Part shown: piece after piece, positions 21,937 to 32,723 of the stretch | How positions within the stretch are numbered: the stretch's first letter is position 1 | How the letters are laid out: every line of letters starts with the position of its first letter | Assembly: GCA_014871385.1 (NCBI GenBank) | Contig: CM026424.1 | Location: forward strand, 21,490,449-21,554,448 | DNA from: Ceratodon purpureus | Lineage: Eukaryota; Streptophyta; Bryopsida; Pseudoditrichales; Ditrichaceae | Direction of reading: 5' to 3' | DNA: 64,000 bases | The notes under the pieces: generated by a model | What the model was told of the DNA's origin: nothing | Seen by the model: only the letters and a program-made list of their open reading frames with translations | Databases searched by the model: none | Position numbers and translations under genes: made by a program

Positions 21937-22848
21937 CCCCTAAAATTCCTTGACTGTAATCTCACAAAAAACCATGAAAAACGCAGTATTTGGAAGTTGG
22001 AGAAGAAATAATATGTTTTTTTAGCTTTTTCATCATATAACCGTAAGATCTAATACTCACCTTGGTTTTTTAAGTAAGCACAAAATTTGAGAGCAAGATG
22101 ACCATTAGATTTTTAGATTATAAGGATCAAAGTTGCAAAAGAAGATTTTTTGGGGTTCAATCTGGTGACAAATTTGAACTTTAGAAATTAATATCTTTTT
22201 TTTGAATGGGTCGGAAATTGATTGAATGGCAAGGCCATGTTAACAATTGAGTTAAGTCTTCAAATATAAAATCTTGAAAGAAAAAAACTCATATTAATTT
22301 TTTCATAAAACACTTACTAGAAGTGGGTACAAAATGGAAGGAAATAGAAACTCATTTATAAGTTTGACATGGAATTGTAAAATGTCAATCTTAACGGTCA
22401 GAATGTTGTGCTTAAAGGTCTTCACCTAGTGCTTTTTATTTCATTAAAAAATATTGAAAATTGAGTTTAGAAATCAGCTTCAAAGATTTTTTTGTCCAAA
22501 GTGCCCAAGAAACATATCTCCTCATAACTTTTATCCCATTGCTCATAATGGGTTGATTTATAGCTTCAATTGTAGATATAGATCAACCAATCATGAATCC
22601 AAAAAAAAAAAAATTGAAAAAAACAATTTTAATTTTTTTTTCTTGCTGCCCGATCCCGCTTTGAAAACTTCAAATGCTTATAACTTTTGCAATACTTATC
22701 GGAATGACGTGAAACAAAGTGCTACATGTAGAGTATAGTTTTTGGAAACTACACTAAAATTTTCATTGAAAGTTTTAAAAGTATGAGGTCCCTCGAGGCT
22801 GCCCAAGAAGTCGAACGACCGAGTTCTGGTTGCGAAGAATTTTAGGGG
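21937..22848. mobile_element. 912-bp TTAA-flanked MITE (piggyBac-like)
   Basis: The left end starts CCCCTAAAATTCC directly after TTAA (21933-21936), and the right end finishes GAATTTTAGGGG directly before TTAA (22849-22852). The terminal inverted repeats match for the first 12 bases. TTAA target sites and CCC-starting ends are the signature of the piggyBac superfamily. No transposase is encoded; the only frame of note (22454-22738, +) is unrecognised. Three related ends elsewhere in the window support a family. Confidence 0.85.
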
Positions 22849-22852
22849 TTAA

Positions 22853-23519
22853 ACAAAGAATTTAAATTATTTGAAGACAAACCTTATTTTTCAAGAAAAT
22901 TTAAATGTTTGCTTCAAGATCAATGAACTTCCTATTAACATACGATAATCTCTAACAATTCAATTTTTTCTTCTCAAAATTAACTTAGAGCTCATTTACA
23001 ATAGCTTGTAGAGGTGGCCACAAAGATTTTGAATGATTCAAAACTTCTTTAATATATTTAAAAAATTCAATCTTCTTGTAGTCTTATTACTTCTTAGAGT
23101 TGTCAATTTGTTTTAAAAAAAATTCAAGCTTACAACTTATTTTTTATAATAATTATTTAGTATAGCGCTTTTTTACAAATTTTCATACAATACTAGATTA
23201 TGTGATGGCTTATTAGCCACGGCAAATCATTAGCGCATACAACGCTAATGCAAATTTATTTTTACAAGTCATTATTTAACAATAAGATTCAAAAAAAATC
23301 ACACATGTATTCTTTCAAGGAATTTTTTCATTGTTGAAGTAGTTATATATTCAAATTAATTTACATTATAACAAAATTATAAAATTGTTAGTTTTAATTC
23401 TATTTGATGTAAAAATTTCTATGATTCAGGAAAAAACACAAATTCATGCTTAAACTTACATATTGTTACGCAATGCTACTCACAATCGTAGACAAAAATG
23501 ACAATTTTTTTAATTTAAA
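22853..23519. other. AT-rich intergenic DNA
   Basis: No gene is supported. TGCTTAAACTTACATATT near 23450 recurs near 25537, on the other side of copy B of the dispersed repeat. Confidence 0.5.
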
Positions 23520-23780
23520 TTCACAAATGAAAAGTTTTCATGTTTAAATGAAATAAAATAAAATTTACATAAAAATTAATGAAGACGAGCTTTTGTTTTT
23601 GTTTTTAAAATATGTCAATTGATTTTTAAAATGTTGTTTGAAATAACTTTTGCAATAACTTTTTGAATAGCCATCTATATAATCTATATAACCTTTCAAA
23701 TAACTTTTCAAGTTTCAACTCCAACTTCAATTTTTATTTTTTTTCTTTTCACGACCTTATAAAACCTTTTGAATAGCCAT

Positions 23781-25380
23781 CACTACGGCAAACTACGGAT
23801 CCTGGGAGCCAGTGCATTGTCTTCCTAGGGGTGGCACCATTGGGAGCGAAGCCCTCCTACATTGACGTGAACAGGGGACCAATTAGGGGGCTTTCTTTGT
23901 CGTGAGTTTAGGTCTTTTGCTCTCGGGAGCTGAGAGAGACTGCTAGTGTGGATGGGTTATGCTGCCATGGCGGCACGGCGTGTTGTTTGATTTGGGTTGT
24001 CACGGGGATGAATGCGGGGCTCTGGCAATGCGAAGTTCGAGCGGGGGCGGAGCGACAGAGTGACTGGGAGATGGAATTCAGAGACAGAAGTCTCGGAGCC
24101 TGACCTTGCCACTAGTGGATGGGAATTTGTGACTATGGCGATGATCATATCTGGATACATGAGTTCAAGGTCCTGAATATCCTTGTTTTCGTGACGCAGC
24201 ACTGATTGATCATCTCAAAATGGAGTTAGGTAACACTAGCTTCTCTAAGTTTGTAGATCATACATACAAGTCGGTAAGAGTTTCTGCAACACAAAAAGAA
24301 GAATGCATCTTGAATACAAAAATTGGAAGATAAGAAATAGACCATGGAAATCGCATTCAAAAATGAGTCAAGTTAGAAAAAACAAAATCTCAATTCGAAT
24401 AAGAAATGAGCAAGATATGATAAAAAACAAATCCTCCTCTGAAAACATAAATGATACTTAAAAGTCACCATAACTTTCAAAGGGTTGGAGTTAAACAACG
24501 TGCCTTATACCGTTGGAATCCTCTTGAAAAGGTGCATAGCGCGCACTACTTACACCCTAAGAACAAAGAAAAGATGAGGACGACATTGTGCTTGAAAATG
24601 AGGGTGATAGTGATCATATAGTAATGACTGGCTGCAGTAACACTAGCTTCTCTATGCTGCATTGCAGTATTGTGATGAAATCTGAGAATGTGATGTGCTC
24701 TAAAATCACACTTTCTACTCTAAATTCCAATGAATATACCACAATTTGACCTGCAGCCAGTCATCACTATGCTGCAATGCAGATGTGGATCATATAGCCT
24801 GCCCACTGAACTCTTCATCCTTTAACCCTTTGTGTCCCTTGAAGATGCAAGTTTGTGGTCCCTTGAAGATGCAAGTTTGTGGTCGTAGAATATACAAGCC
24901 TCTTGTCAAACTGGATCTCCATTCTTGAAGTTTGCATTTCTTACTATCTTTGTCTACTTGTTCGTATGCTGCAAAAAGAAGTTTCCAAAAGAAATAGCCA
25001 TCACGAAACGATATGAAAAACACATCCGGTAGCCAAAATGCTCTCACCGGATATTCCACGGTATAAAATACACTGGACGCTCCATACATGGCAGGCCGAA
25101 ATCGCACCCCACCAATAACAAAACGAGGGAAGCGACTCACAGTTAGTACTTGGCCTCACGAACAAAAATCTCACAATTCGAGAGACTGAGGTTCGACAAC
25201 GAACTTCCACTTGTCAGAACGGGAAGATAAACGACGCTAAGTGGTAAAACATGAAATAGGTAAATGTGAAACGAAAACCTTGGTTACCATGACGAAGGGG
25301 AGTGACTTTGGAAGCCCGCTACTGGGACCATGAGGCTCAGCTCTTCGCCCAACCTCCAAGTGCAGAATTTTGCCGTAGTG
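23781..25380. mobile_element. 1600-bp non-autonomous CACTA (En/Spm) transposon
   Basis: The ends are CACTACGGCAAA at 23781 and TTTGCCGTAGTG at 25380, a perfect 12-bp TIR. The 3-bp duplication CAT lies at 23778-23780 and 25381-25383. The unfilled site GCCATCTATATAAT is seen both in the neighbouring module and in copy A, which confirms the insertion. Inside, 24623-24637 and 24751-24765 form an inverted pair around CTGCAG, and ACACTAGCTTCTCT occurs twice (about 24231 and 24645). No transposase frame was recognised; the 116-codon - strand frame at 24790-25140 is unknown. The element is richer in GC than its surroundings. Confidence 0.92.
24834..24881 (+). repeat. 24-bp tandem duplication inside the CACTA element
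   Basis: Two exact adjacent copies of a 24-base unit start at 24834 and 24858, each containing CCTTGAAGATGCAAGTTT. Confidence 0.9.
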
Positions 25381-25535
25381 CATCTATATAATTTATATAA
25401 ACTTTCAAACATCCTTTCAAGTTTCTAACTCCAACTTCAATCCCTTCTTTCTTTTCACAACCATATAGGACCAATAATACCAAAGGACATGACGACGATA
25501 GTCACGACACTCATTTTCCTTCATATTTTTCTGGG

Positions 25536-27616
25536 ATATGCTTAAACTTACATATTATAAAAATATACACATAAATATATATAATTTCTATGATTTGAAA
25601 AAACATTTTTGCATTGGCTATCAATTTCAGGTTAAAATTTTACATTTAAAAATGCATAAAATTTAAGGCTATTTTAAATTTGTAAAAATTGAAAAAAAAT
25701 TATAGTTGTATTTATAACTTGCATTGTATGAAAGTATACAAAAACATGTAATTAGATATAGAAAGATACATTCAAAATTATTGAAGAATTTCAAACCACA
25801 TATAAATAAATTCTCAAGTAATAAAAATGGTTGTATGTTTTAAAAATAAATATAAAGTTGATTTCATATAAGGTTTTTTGTAGAATTAACTTGTGACGGA
25901 TAGACAGATGGTTGAGTAAAAAAATGGTTAGATTTATTTTTTATTTTATATAGATTTGTAATTTTAAATCATTTCAATATTATCATTTGCTCCAAATGAT
26001 TATCGCGTTAAACAACATGACAAATAACAATGACAAACAACATATATCAATTTTAACTTCATATTTAAATTCATACATGGTACTTTGACTACTATATGTT
26101 GTTTTTTTGCATTCAAAGGCAACCAAAAGACTTTCACATTGCATCAAAAGTCAAGAAATGTAAAAAATTACAAATCTGGTTGAAAAATGATAAGACTTTA
26201 AAACAAAATCAATTTGTAATCGACATAGTTAAGAGTTTTTTTTTTATATATATTTTTTTTAATTTTTTTTAATTTTTTTAATTGGACATCAACTTTTGGC
26301 CAAAGATGGAATTAGATATGGGTTAAGAAACCAGATGCAATTTCAAAATGGATGTGCTTTGTAATTCCAAGAAACATTATTGACTACAATTGGTTAAATT
26401 AGCAATCTAGTACATGAAATAAATTAAATATTTCTTAAAGATGATTGCTCTACTATTGAAGACAATAAATAGTAGAAATTTACTATTAGTAAAGGATAAA
26501 ATGTGCAAAAAAAACTTTTGAAATTGAAGTTGAGACTATGCTTAAGCTTGATGGAATTCTAATACTTTCAATATAATAAATTGTTCAAAATTAATATAGA
26601 TACAAATAGTTTTGCAATTAATAGAAGTATTCCAATATAAATTTATTGTGTTTTTTAAGCAAATAATTGATAGAAATAGAATAATGGAAGGTAAGGCATG
26701 AAGAGATTTTTGTAATTGTGCATTGTTTGAAGGAATGATATTTCTAAATTCCTCAATGACTATGAAGAGTTTAATACTATGATACAATCAGTAGATTTCA
26801 TGTGAAAATGGTCATAAGCCATAGTAAGACAATGTTTTGTCAAATGTACAAAGCCAAAAGAAAGGTATACATGTCCACGGTTATTACAAGCATAGTTTGG
26901 TTCATCTTCTTTACATTTAGTAATGATGATAAACAAAATGAGCATCATAAAGAAAAGAAGTTTGATTTGCTTGCGAGCATGACAAGAAAACCATAGAATT
27001 GTTTGAGAATTGGATAGTCAAAAACTTGAACAAATGTAAAGTGATCTTGTTCTTGATTGAGCATCACAATGTCGTGTTGAATGGATACGGCAATGAGAAA
27101 GTTATAGAAAGGTTTTCATGAAATATTTTTACAAGCGTCATGATATGTAGACCTTTGATTTATTGAAGTCATTGGCAATTTCATATTTTTCTTTTTAGAG
27201 TATTATTGTGGATTTTATAATAAAAGCTTCATTTGGTAAATTTCATTCATGATGTCATCTAAAGTGGTTTGATTTGCATGTGTTAAAAGAGAGAAGAAGA
27301 AAGATAAAGTAGAGATATGTAAAGATCAAATACCAATTTAAATTTCCAAATGAGAAGATGTTATTCTTGTTGTATACATTTGGATATCAAATTTCATAAA
27401 ACATTCATTCTATATAATAGCTTCTCATACAACACAAAGAACAATCACATACATCTATTTCCAACATATTTCATAAGAATTACTCTTACATATTTCTATA
27501 TTTTTACAATAACATTATAGAGTCAAGCTCTACATCATAATCCCAACAACTTCCCTACGACCTACACTTTCAAACTATCACAATATGAAGGTGTCATAGT
27601 TGGTTGCGTTAAGAGA
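25536..27616. other. AT-rich intergenic DNA
   Basis: Long AT-rich stretch, no gene supported on either strand. Confidence 0.5.
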
Positions 27617-27771
27617 AAATATAAAAAAATCGCTAGATTTTAGGTTGTTATATCGTTTGTTAATAGCAAATTATTTTATAAATATTAAAAAAAGATATTT
27701 TAAAGAAGTTTTAAAGGTGGAAAAACAAAAATACATTTTATGTGATATTTGTTTGTTTTAATCCAAACAAG
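27617..27771 (+). repeat. 155-bp long direct repeat, first copy
   Basis: Identical to 31894-32048 except for two bases near its 3' end, without gaps. It starts AAATATAAAAAAATCGCTAG and ends ATCCAAACAAG. It lacks the TG...CA ends of LTRs, and no target duplication was found. Confidence 0.95.
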
Positions 27772-28628
27772 ACGTGTGGGACCATAAGGTTCACCCACAA
27801 ATACAAAACTTGGAGCAAGTCAAAACCAAAGTAAATGGTTTAAGGTACAAGTATGAACATATACAAGTAGAAAAAGAAGTGCATCAAGCCAAGAACTTAT
27901 GGCTTTGCATTTCCAAGGTTTTATGGTTCCAAAATTTTGTGACAATTTTGAAATATGAATACAGGTTTCACCATCAATGTATGTTGTAATACCTTACTAA
28001 TATAATTTTTCAACTTATGAATTTATAGCAGCATATATTTTAACAATTTTGTAGCTGTTGAAAAATTTTGTTAATAAATTTGTGAAGATATATATTGTAG
28101 CAGTGTGTTGATGACTAAAATTGATGCATGACTAGGCTAAATGTGTAATGCATACTTTCTTTGTATCTTTGAATAGATTTGGTATTTTCAATCACACTAT
28201 TTTACAACCTCGCACAAGAGAATTGCATTGAGGTCTCCTTAAATGATGATGATTTTGTATGTCTCTGCAATTTTTGCTTCTAAATGGGAAGATCTCTCCA
28301 CACTCCAATGTTATTATTCCAAAATCACATATTTGCACAAGATAATACAGCATATGATAGTCAAAATGATTAGTGTGCCTTGTTACCATTGTTGAATTTT
28401 TTTCTAAAATTCCACATAAAGACAAATGTCAAAAATGGATAGTGGAAATGAAAAATTATTTTTTAGACAAAGTATGAATTTGTTATGAATTTTGAAGTGT
28501 GTGCTCTCCAATTGATCCAAAACAATCTCTACACTATCTCCAAATCAAGAAAAAGTGTATCTATAAAGGCCATCTAATTCATCTATAATGGTTAGTAAAT
28601 GTGACAAATCCCAATTGTTTGAACTGTA
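27772..28628. other. AT-rich DNA between the direct repeats
   Basis: No gene is supported. The sequence just after the repeat (27772-27990) has a 71-codon frame that I do not recognise. Confidence 0.4.
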
Positions 28629-28632
28629 TTAA

Positions 28633-29387
28633 CCCCTAAACGCCTAAACGACCAAAAACTGGTCGTTCTCATTTTTCCAAGTTCCATAACTGTCATCCAA
28701 ATGACAATTTTTCATCCATTTTTTTTTTCACGTGGTAAAGTTGAGAGAGATCTATCTAACCTCATTAAAAAATTATCAAAATAATAATTTCATGAATTTT
28801 GGTGCCTCCTTAAGGTCAAAAAGATCAATACCGTGTGTGTATTAAAAAATTCCTTGATACAGACAGCTGAAACACAATTTTGACTATCGGGATGATCTTT
28901 TTTGCAGTTGAAGTAAACTAATGAAATGTAGTTTGGCAAATCTATTTTCCAGTCCAATTTAAAATTTTGAAAAATACCTAAAATTGAGTGATTTATAGCT
29001 GGTATAAGATGAAGGGGTATAACCGTGGCTACTTCTTGATTTTCCACGGTTTTAGGTTTTTTCATCATATTTTTGAATTAAAACATGATTTTTGAGCACC
29101 GTAACTGATATAAGGTTCTTGGTTGTCATATTCATCTATGGTAAATATTTCATAATTTTTTGGTACAACCTATATTTGATATGAATTTTCTTTGTTTGTT
29201 TTTATTTGAAAATTTATATTAATTACATTTTGAAACATTTAATTTTGATAAAATTATTTCTTGTAGATAACATGTGTATCTAGCTAAGAAAAGTTTAAAA
29301 TTCATATTTTACATTATTTATAGCAGAAAAATAGAGCATCCAAAGTCAAAGTCTATTTCCGTGGTCATAGGCTCAGTCATTTGGGGG
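28633..29387. mobile_element. 755-bp TTAA-flanked element, diverged member of the same family
   Basis: TTAA (28629-28632) precedes CCCCTAAACGCC, and CATTTGGGGG is followed by TTAA (29388-29391). The two ends agree only in part (CCCC-AAA-G). Near the left end it shares GGTCGTTC with the right end of the 912-bp element in inverted orientation, which supports kinship. No transposase frame was recognised. Confidence 0.55.
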
Positions 29388-29391
29388 TTAA

Positions 29392-29829
29392 AAATTCTGT
29401 TTTCATTGAATATAAATAATCACCCCAGTAATTTTTGCTGCAAAAGAACGGTACACAACATTCCTTATTTTCCTCATCACTGCACATGGAGACATTGTGT
29501 TCACAAAACATGTGATAACAAGAGCACCGCCAGCATCAAAATGTTGAAAACACACATTTGCTAGACTCTTCAATCACCTAGATTATTTGGTGCTTTCTAG
29601 AGGTTTGAAGAGAAAGTTGATTGATTACACTTCCATCACAAATTTATTCTAATCCCTATGAGATTTTGAAATAGATGCCAAAAGAATCTAATCCATAAAG
29701 TTTTTTTCTTGTCTTCCATCCTATCTAGGATAAAGAAGTGGTAAAATTGTATGTGTCTTTACCTTTCTATACATTTATCCTTTAGTAAAACTAAAGATTT
29801 CTATACATTCAAAATTTTCACAACTATGT
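29392..29829. other. AT-rich DNA
   Basis: No gene is supported; short unrecognised frames only. Confidence 0.4.
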
Positions 29830-30045
29830 TTACTCTTTATTATTAAGTATGTTATGCTTCACTGGATTGAAGCCATCAACAGTAAGTTTTCTAGGTAGCA
29901 TAACATATTTACTTTCTCTTACTCTGGATAACAAAACATATGTTAATCCCGGTATGAATACGTTGCAAATCTTGATAATTACTTTTGCAGCAACAGTGGC
30001 TCCTTGAGCTTTATGTTTAGTCATGGCATATGCCAAAACCAACAA
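29830..30045 (-). pseudogene. Pif1/Helitron-type helicase relic (C-terminal end)
   Basis: A 71-residue - strand frame carries two late superfamily-1 helicase motifs: AYAMTKHKAQGATV (residues 5-18, motif V type, where Pif1 proteins have T-hK-SQG-T) and YVLLSRVR (36-43, motif VI type), followed by a short tail. Intact Pif1 or Helitron helicases are many times longer. On the same strand upstream, around 30230-30370, another frame reads LVPIDSNAFHIEELID and is then broken, so the parent gene is decayed. Most likely a Helitron remnant, since such elements carry Rep-Pif1 proteins; a relic of a cellular PIF1 copy cannot be excluded. Neither Helitron end was found. Confidence 0.75.
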
Positions 30046-31032
30046 AAATGTAGACTTAAAATATTTTTCTGTATAGCTGTAGTTTTTTTGTCTTTTTTTT
30101 TCTTTAATTTTATTTTGTAGCTCAATTCTAATATACCTATTGAAATTCCTTCAACACTTGTATCTTCCTTAAGATGAATAGCTTCTACTTACTCATTTCA
30201 ATATTGTTGACTCCTTTTTGAATGTTGATATTGTCCAAAACCATGAGGAGCCCACTTAGCGACTTTTTTCAATTGGTTGAATTTAGGGTCATCTATTCAA
30301 TCAATCAGTTCTTCAATATGGAATGCATTAGAGTCAATGGGCACTAAGAATACTTCACTAGGATTTGTGTTGTCTAGTCACTATCTCTGGTGGAATCGAT
30401 TTTCATAGAAAACTTAGAAATTACGGAGTCTCAACAAGTTTTGCTTGGCTTCATTTTTGTGACTTCACATGATGCGTTTCACTTGAATTTCACTTGATTT
30501 GCACTTTTTTTTGTAGAATCTCCTTGTGTTGTCTTGAAATGACAATTAAGGTGTGCTAACTTATGATACTCTCACCAATAATTAAAATTATTTTTTTTAC
30601 TTTTGACAATATGGTTGTGGATTCGAGATGAGGTTTTAAACAACGTGTGCTGGTGGTTTTTCTGAAGATGTATCAGCTCCTACCTTGTATCCTATACTTT
30701 AGTTTCAACTTTCTCCAAGTTTTGAATTTGTAGGTGAACCTTGGAGGTCCAATAAAAACTTTGGACTTTCTACGGTATCTATGAACACATTGGTGAAAAT
30801 TGAAAATATCCGGATGAGTTGCACCTACAATCAAAATATCAAAATTCGTAAGTCTTTATTGTAAGTTTGAATACAATGTTGTTAAGGTAGTCGGAAACCT
30901 CTATAGCAAGTGGTAGCAATCCTATAGCAGTGTATACATATGAGCCACAAAAATGTCTGACTTAACGTGTCTGAGCCATTGCCCAAGCTATCGTTGTTGT
31001 CTTTAATGAACATAAACTCTTCGCTCCCAGAC
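30046..31032. other. AT-rich DNA, probably part of a decayed element
   Basis: Probably includes the upstream remains of the helicase gene on the - strand. No intact frame is present. Confidence 0.4.
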
Positions 31033-31036
31033 ATAA

Positions 31037-31180
31037 CCCCTAAAGTTCCTTGACTATGTTTCACCAAAAAACGCTCCAAAACTGCCATTTTCAATGTAAA
31101 AAGCATGAATGACTAAAACATCATTTTTTTCTAATGCTAACCGTAAGATCTTCAACTAGATTATTTTAATAGACAACTCA
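31037..31180 (+). mobile_element. Truncated copy of the TTAA-family left end
   Basis: CCCCTAAAGTTCCTTGACT and the downstream landmarks CACAAAAAAC/CACCAAAAAAC and ACCGTAAGATCT match the left part of the 912-bp element (21937-22060) with divergence. The preceding bases are CATAA rather than TTAA, and no matching right end was found. The similarity fades after about 31180. Confidence 0.6.
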
Positions 31181-31893
31181 ATTTTTTTTCAGTATAATTG
31201 ACCGTAGAGAGTAGAAGATTATAGCAATTAAAATTTGAAAACAAACTTTTTTGACAAGATTTTTGACTAGGTGGATACACTCTAACTTTTTTTTTCTTAG
31301 GTTTTTTGCATTATGGATTTTGGGGGTTTTAGTGCATGTCAAAGAAGACTATGTAAGATAATTGTATTAAAAAATTTACTCTCAAAAGTCAAGTGTAGCA
31401 TGTTGAAAACAATATTTTTATTGAGCTGTATACACAAGAATGCTAAATCTTATTTTTTATCTAGAAATTCCATTATTTGATTTAACTCCCAATCTAAACG
31501 GTCAAAGTAAAGATTGATGTCCATCCTTTCACTAGAAAAAAAAACCTTAAAATAATACTTTTTCTAACTTTTAGGAAGGAAAGAAGAAGTTTTTATAGTA
31601 CAGTACCCGAAACGGTAAGAAAACTTTGATATTTTGTGGAGTGAACATTATGCACTCAAAGTTGTTTTTTTGAAGAAACTTCAAAGATGACATCATGAAG
31701 TATTTATAGAAATATTTTCAGAGATAATTGATGTATTTAGCATGGCTGGCTGAATTGCCTATCGAACAGCTTTTTCCAATTCAGGTACCGTAACTATTTT
31801 TATAAATATCCAATCAAAAAAAAAAATCCCTCAAAGTTCTTGTTAGGACCTACATTCACAAGAAGTTTAAGAAAATCTCGACTATATTTTAGG
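31181..31893. other. AT-rich DNA
   Basis: No gene is supported before the second copy of the 155-bp repeat. Confidence 0.4.
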
Positions 31894-32048
31894 AAATATA
31901 AAAAAATCGCTAGATTTTAGGTTGTTATATCGTTTGTTAATAGCAAATTATTTTATAAATATTAAAAAAAGATATTTTAAAGAAGTTTTAAAGGTGGAAA
32001 AACAAAAATACATTTTATGTGATATTTGTTTATTTTAATCCAAATAAG
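31894..32048 (+). repeat. 155-bp long direct repeat, second copy
   Basis: Matches 27617-27771 at 153 of 155 bases with a constant offset of 4277. It ends about 100 bp upstream of the probable EMB1579 promoter. Confidence 0.95.
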
Positions 32049-32159
32049 GTTACTTTTAGTTCTTTATTGAAAAAACAAAAACTATTTTTGAGTAAGAAAC
32101 CCTATTATTTTCCAAAAAATAAATAAAATATTCATTTAACCACGATGTTTAAATTTTTT

Positions 32160-32723
32160 TAAAACACGGTGATAGGACTGCATTAGGGAAGACTGACTGA
32201 CATGCATTGCTTATTCGTTTGTATTGTGTGTGAGTCAGTCTGGGGAGGGACGCCATGACATGACATGGACAGCCCAGCCCCCCGAAAACATGAATTCATT
32301 ACAAACAACACACACAGACAGAGACACACACATACACATACACTCTCACAGACAGACAGACTCTCTCTCTCTCTCTGGTCACCACCCTCGCCGCAAACCC
32401 AAACACACCAAACTCCAACACTCCATCGCCACGGGATTACTGCTAATCACATCACTCCCCCGGATTAGACACAACACTCACACCCGACGGAGACTCACCA
32501 TCCCAGGACACTCCACTCCCACCACGTCTCACGACGTCACGCGGATCCCACTCTCTCTCGGGGTTTCTTTCTTTTTCGGTTCGATCAGGGACGACGAGAG
32601 AGAGGATACGAGGAGAGGAGTGGACAGAATTCTGGACCATGTGTGAGGTTTGAGGGGGAGGGGGAGGGGGAGGGGGAGGGTTAGGGAGTGGAGGGGGAGG
32701 GGAGGGGAGGGGAGCGGGCGGAG
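32160..32723 (+). promoter_or_regulatory. Promoter/leader region of the EMB1579-like gene
   Basis: AT-rich DNA gives way near 32220 to a C/A-rich, G-poor leader with CA, GACA and CT microsatellites (about 32311-32376) and then to a purine tract. No clear TATA box was seen. Several short upstream ATGs exist, including a four-codon frame at 32639, so translation of the main frame may depend on reinitiation or a late transcription start. Confidence 0.5.
32651..32715 (+). repeat. G-rich purine tract in the leader, potential G-quadruplex
   Basis: Repeated GGGGGA and GGGGA units provide more than ten G-runs of three or more within 65 bases, ending nine bases before the start codon. In mRNA this could fold as stacked G-quartets and affect initiation (inference). 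Confidence 0.8.

Larger units (their letters stand above)
23520..25535 (+). repeat. Dispersed repeat, copy B, split by a CACTA element
   Basis: The parts 23520-23780 and 25381-25535 together match copy A at 7228-7540 in the opposite orientation. Copy B carries the module GAATAGCCATCTATATAATC...CAACTTCAAT twice in tandem. The first module is intact near 23665-23766; the second is split by the CACTA element at 23781-25380. Confidence 0.75.

Noticed and set aside
27617-32048. LTR retrotransposon bounded by the 155-bp repeats
   Set aside because: Repeat ends are not TG...CA, no primer site or polypurine tract adjoins them and no gag or pol similarity is seen between them.
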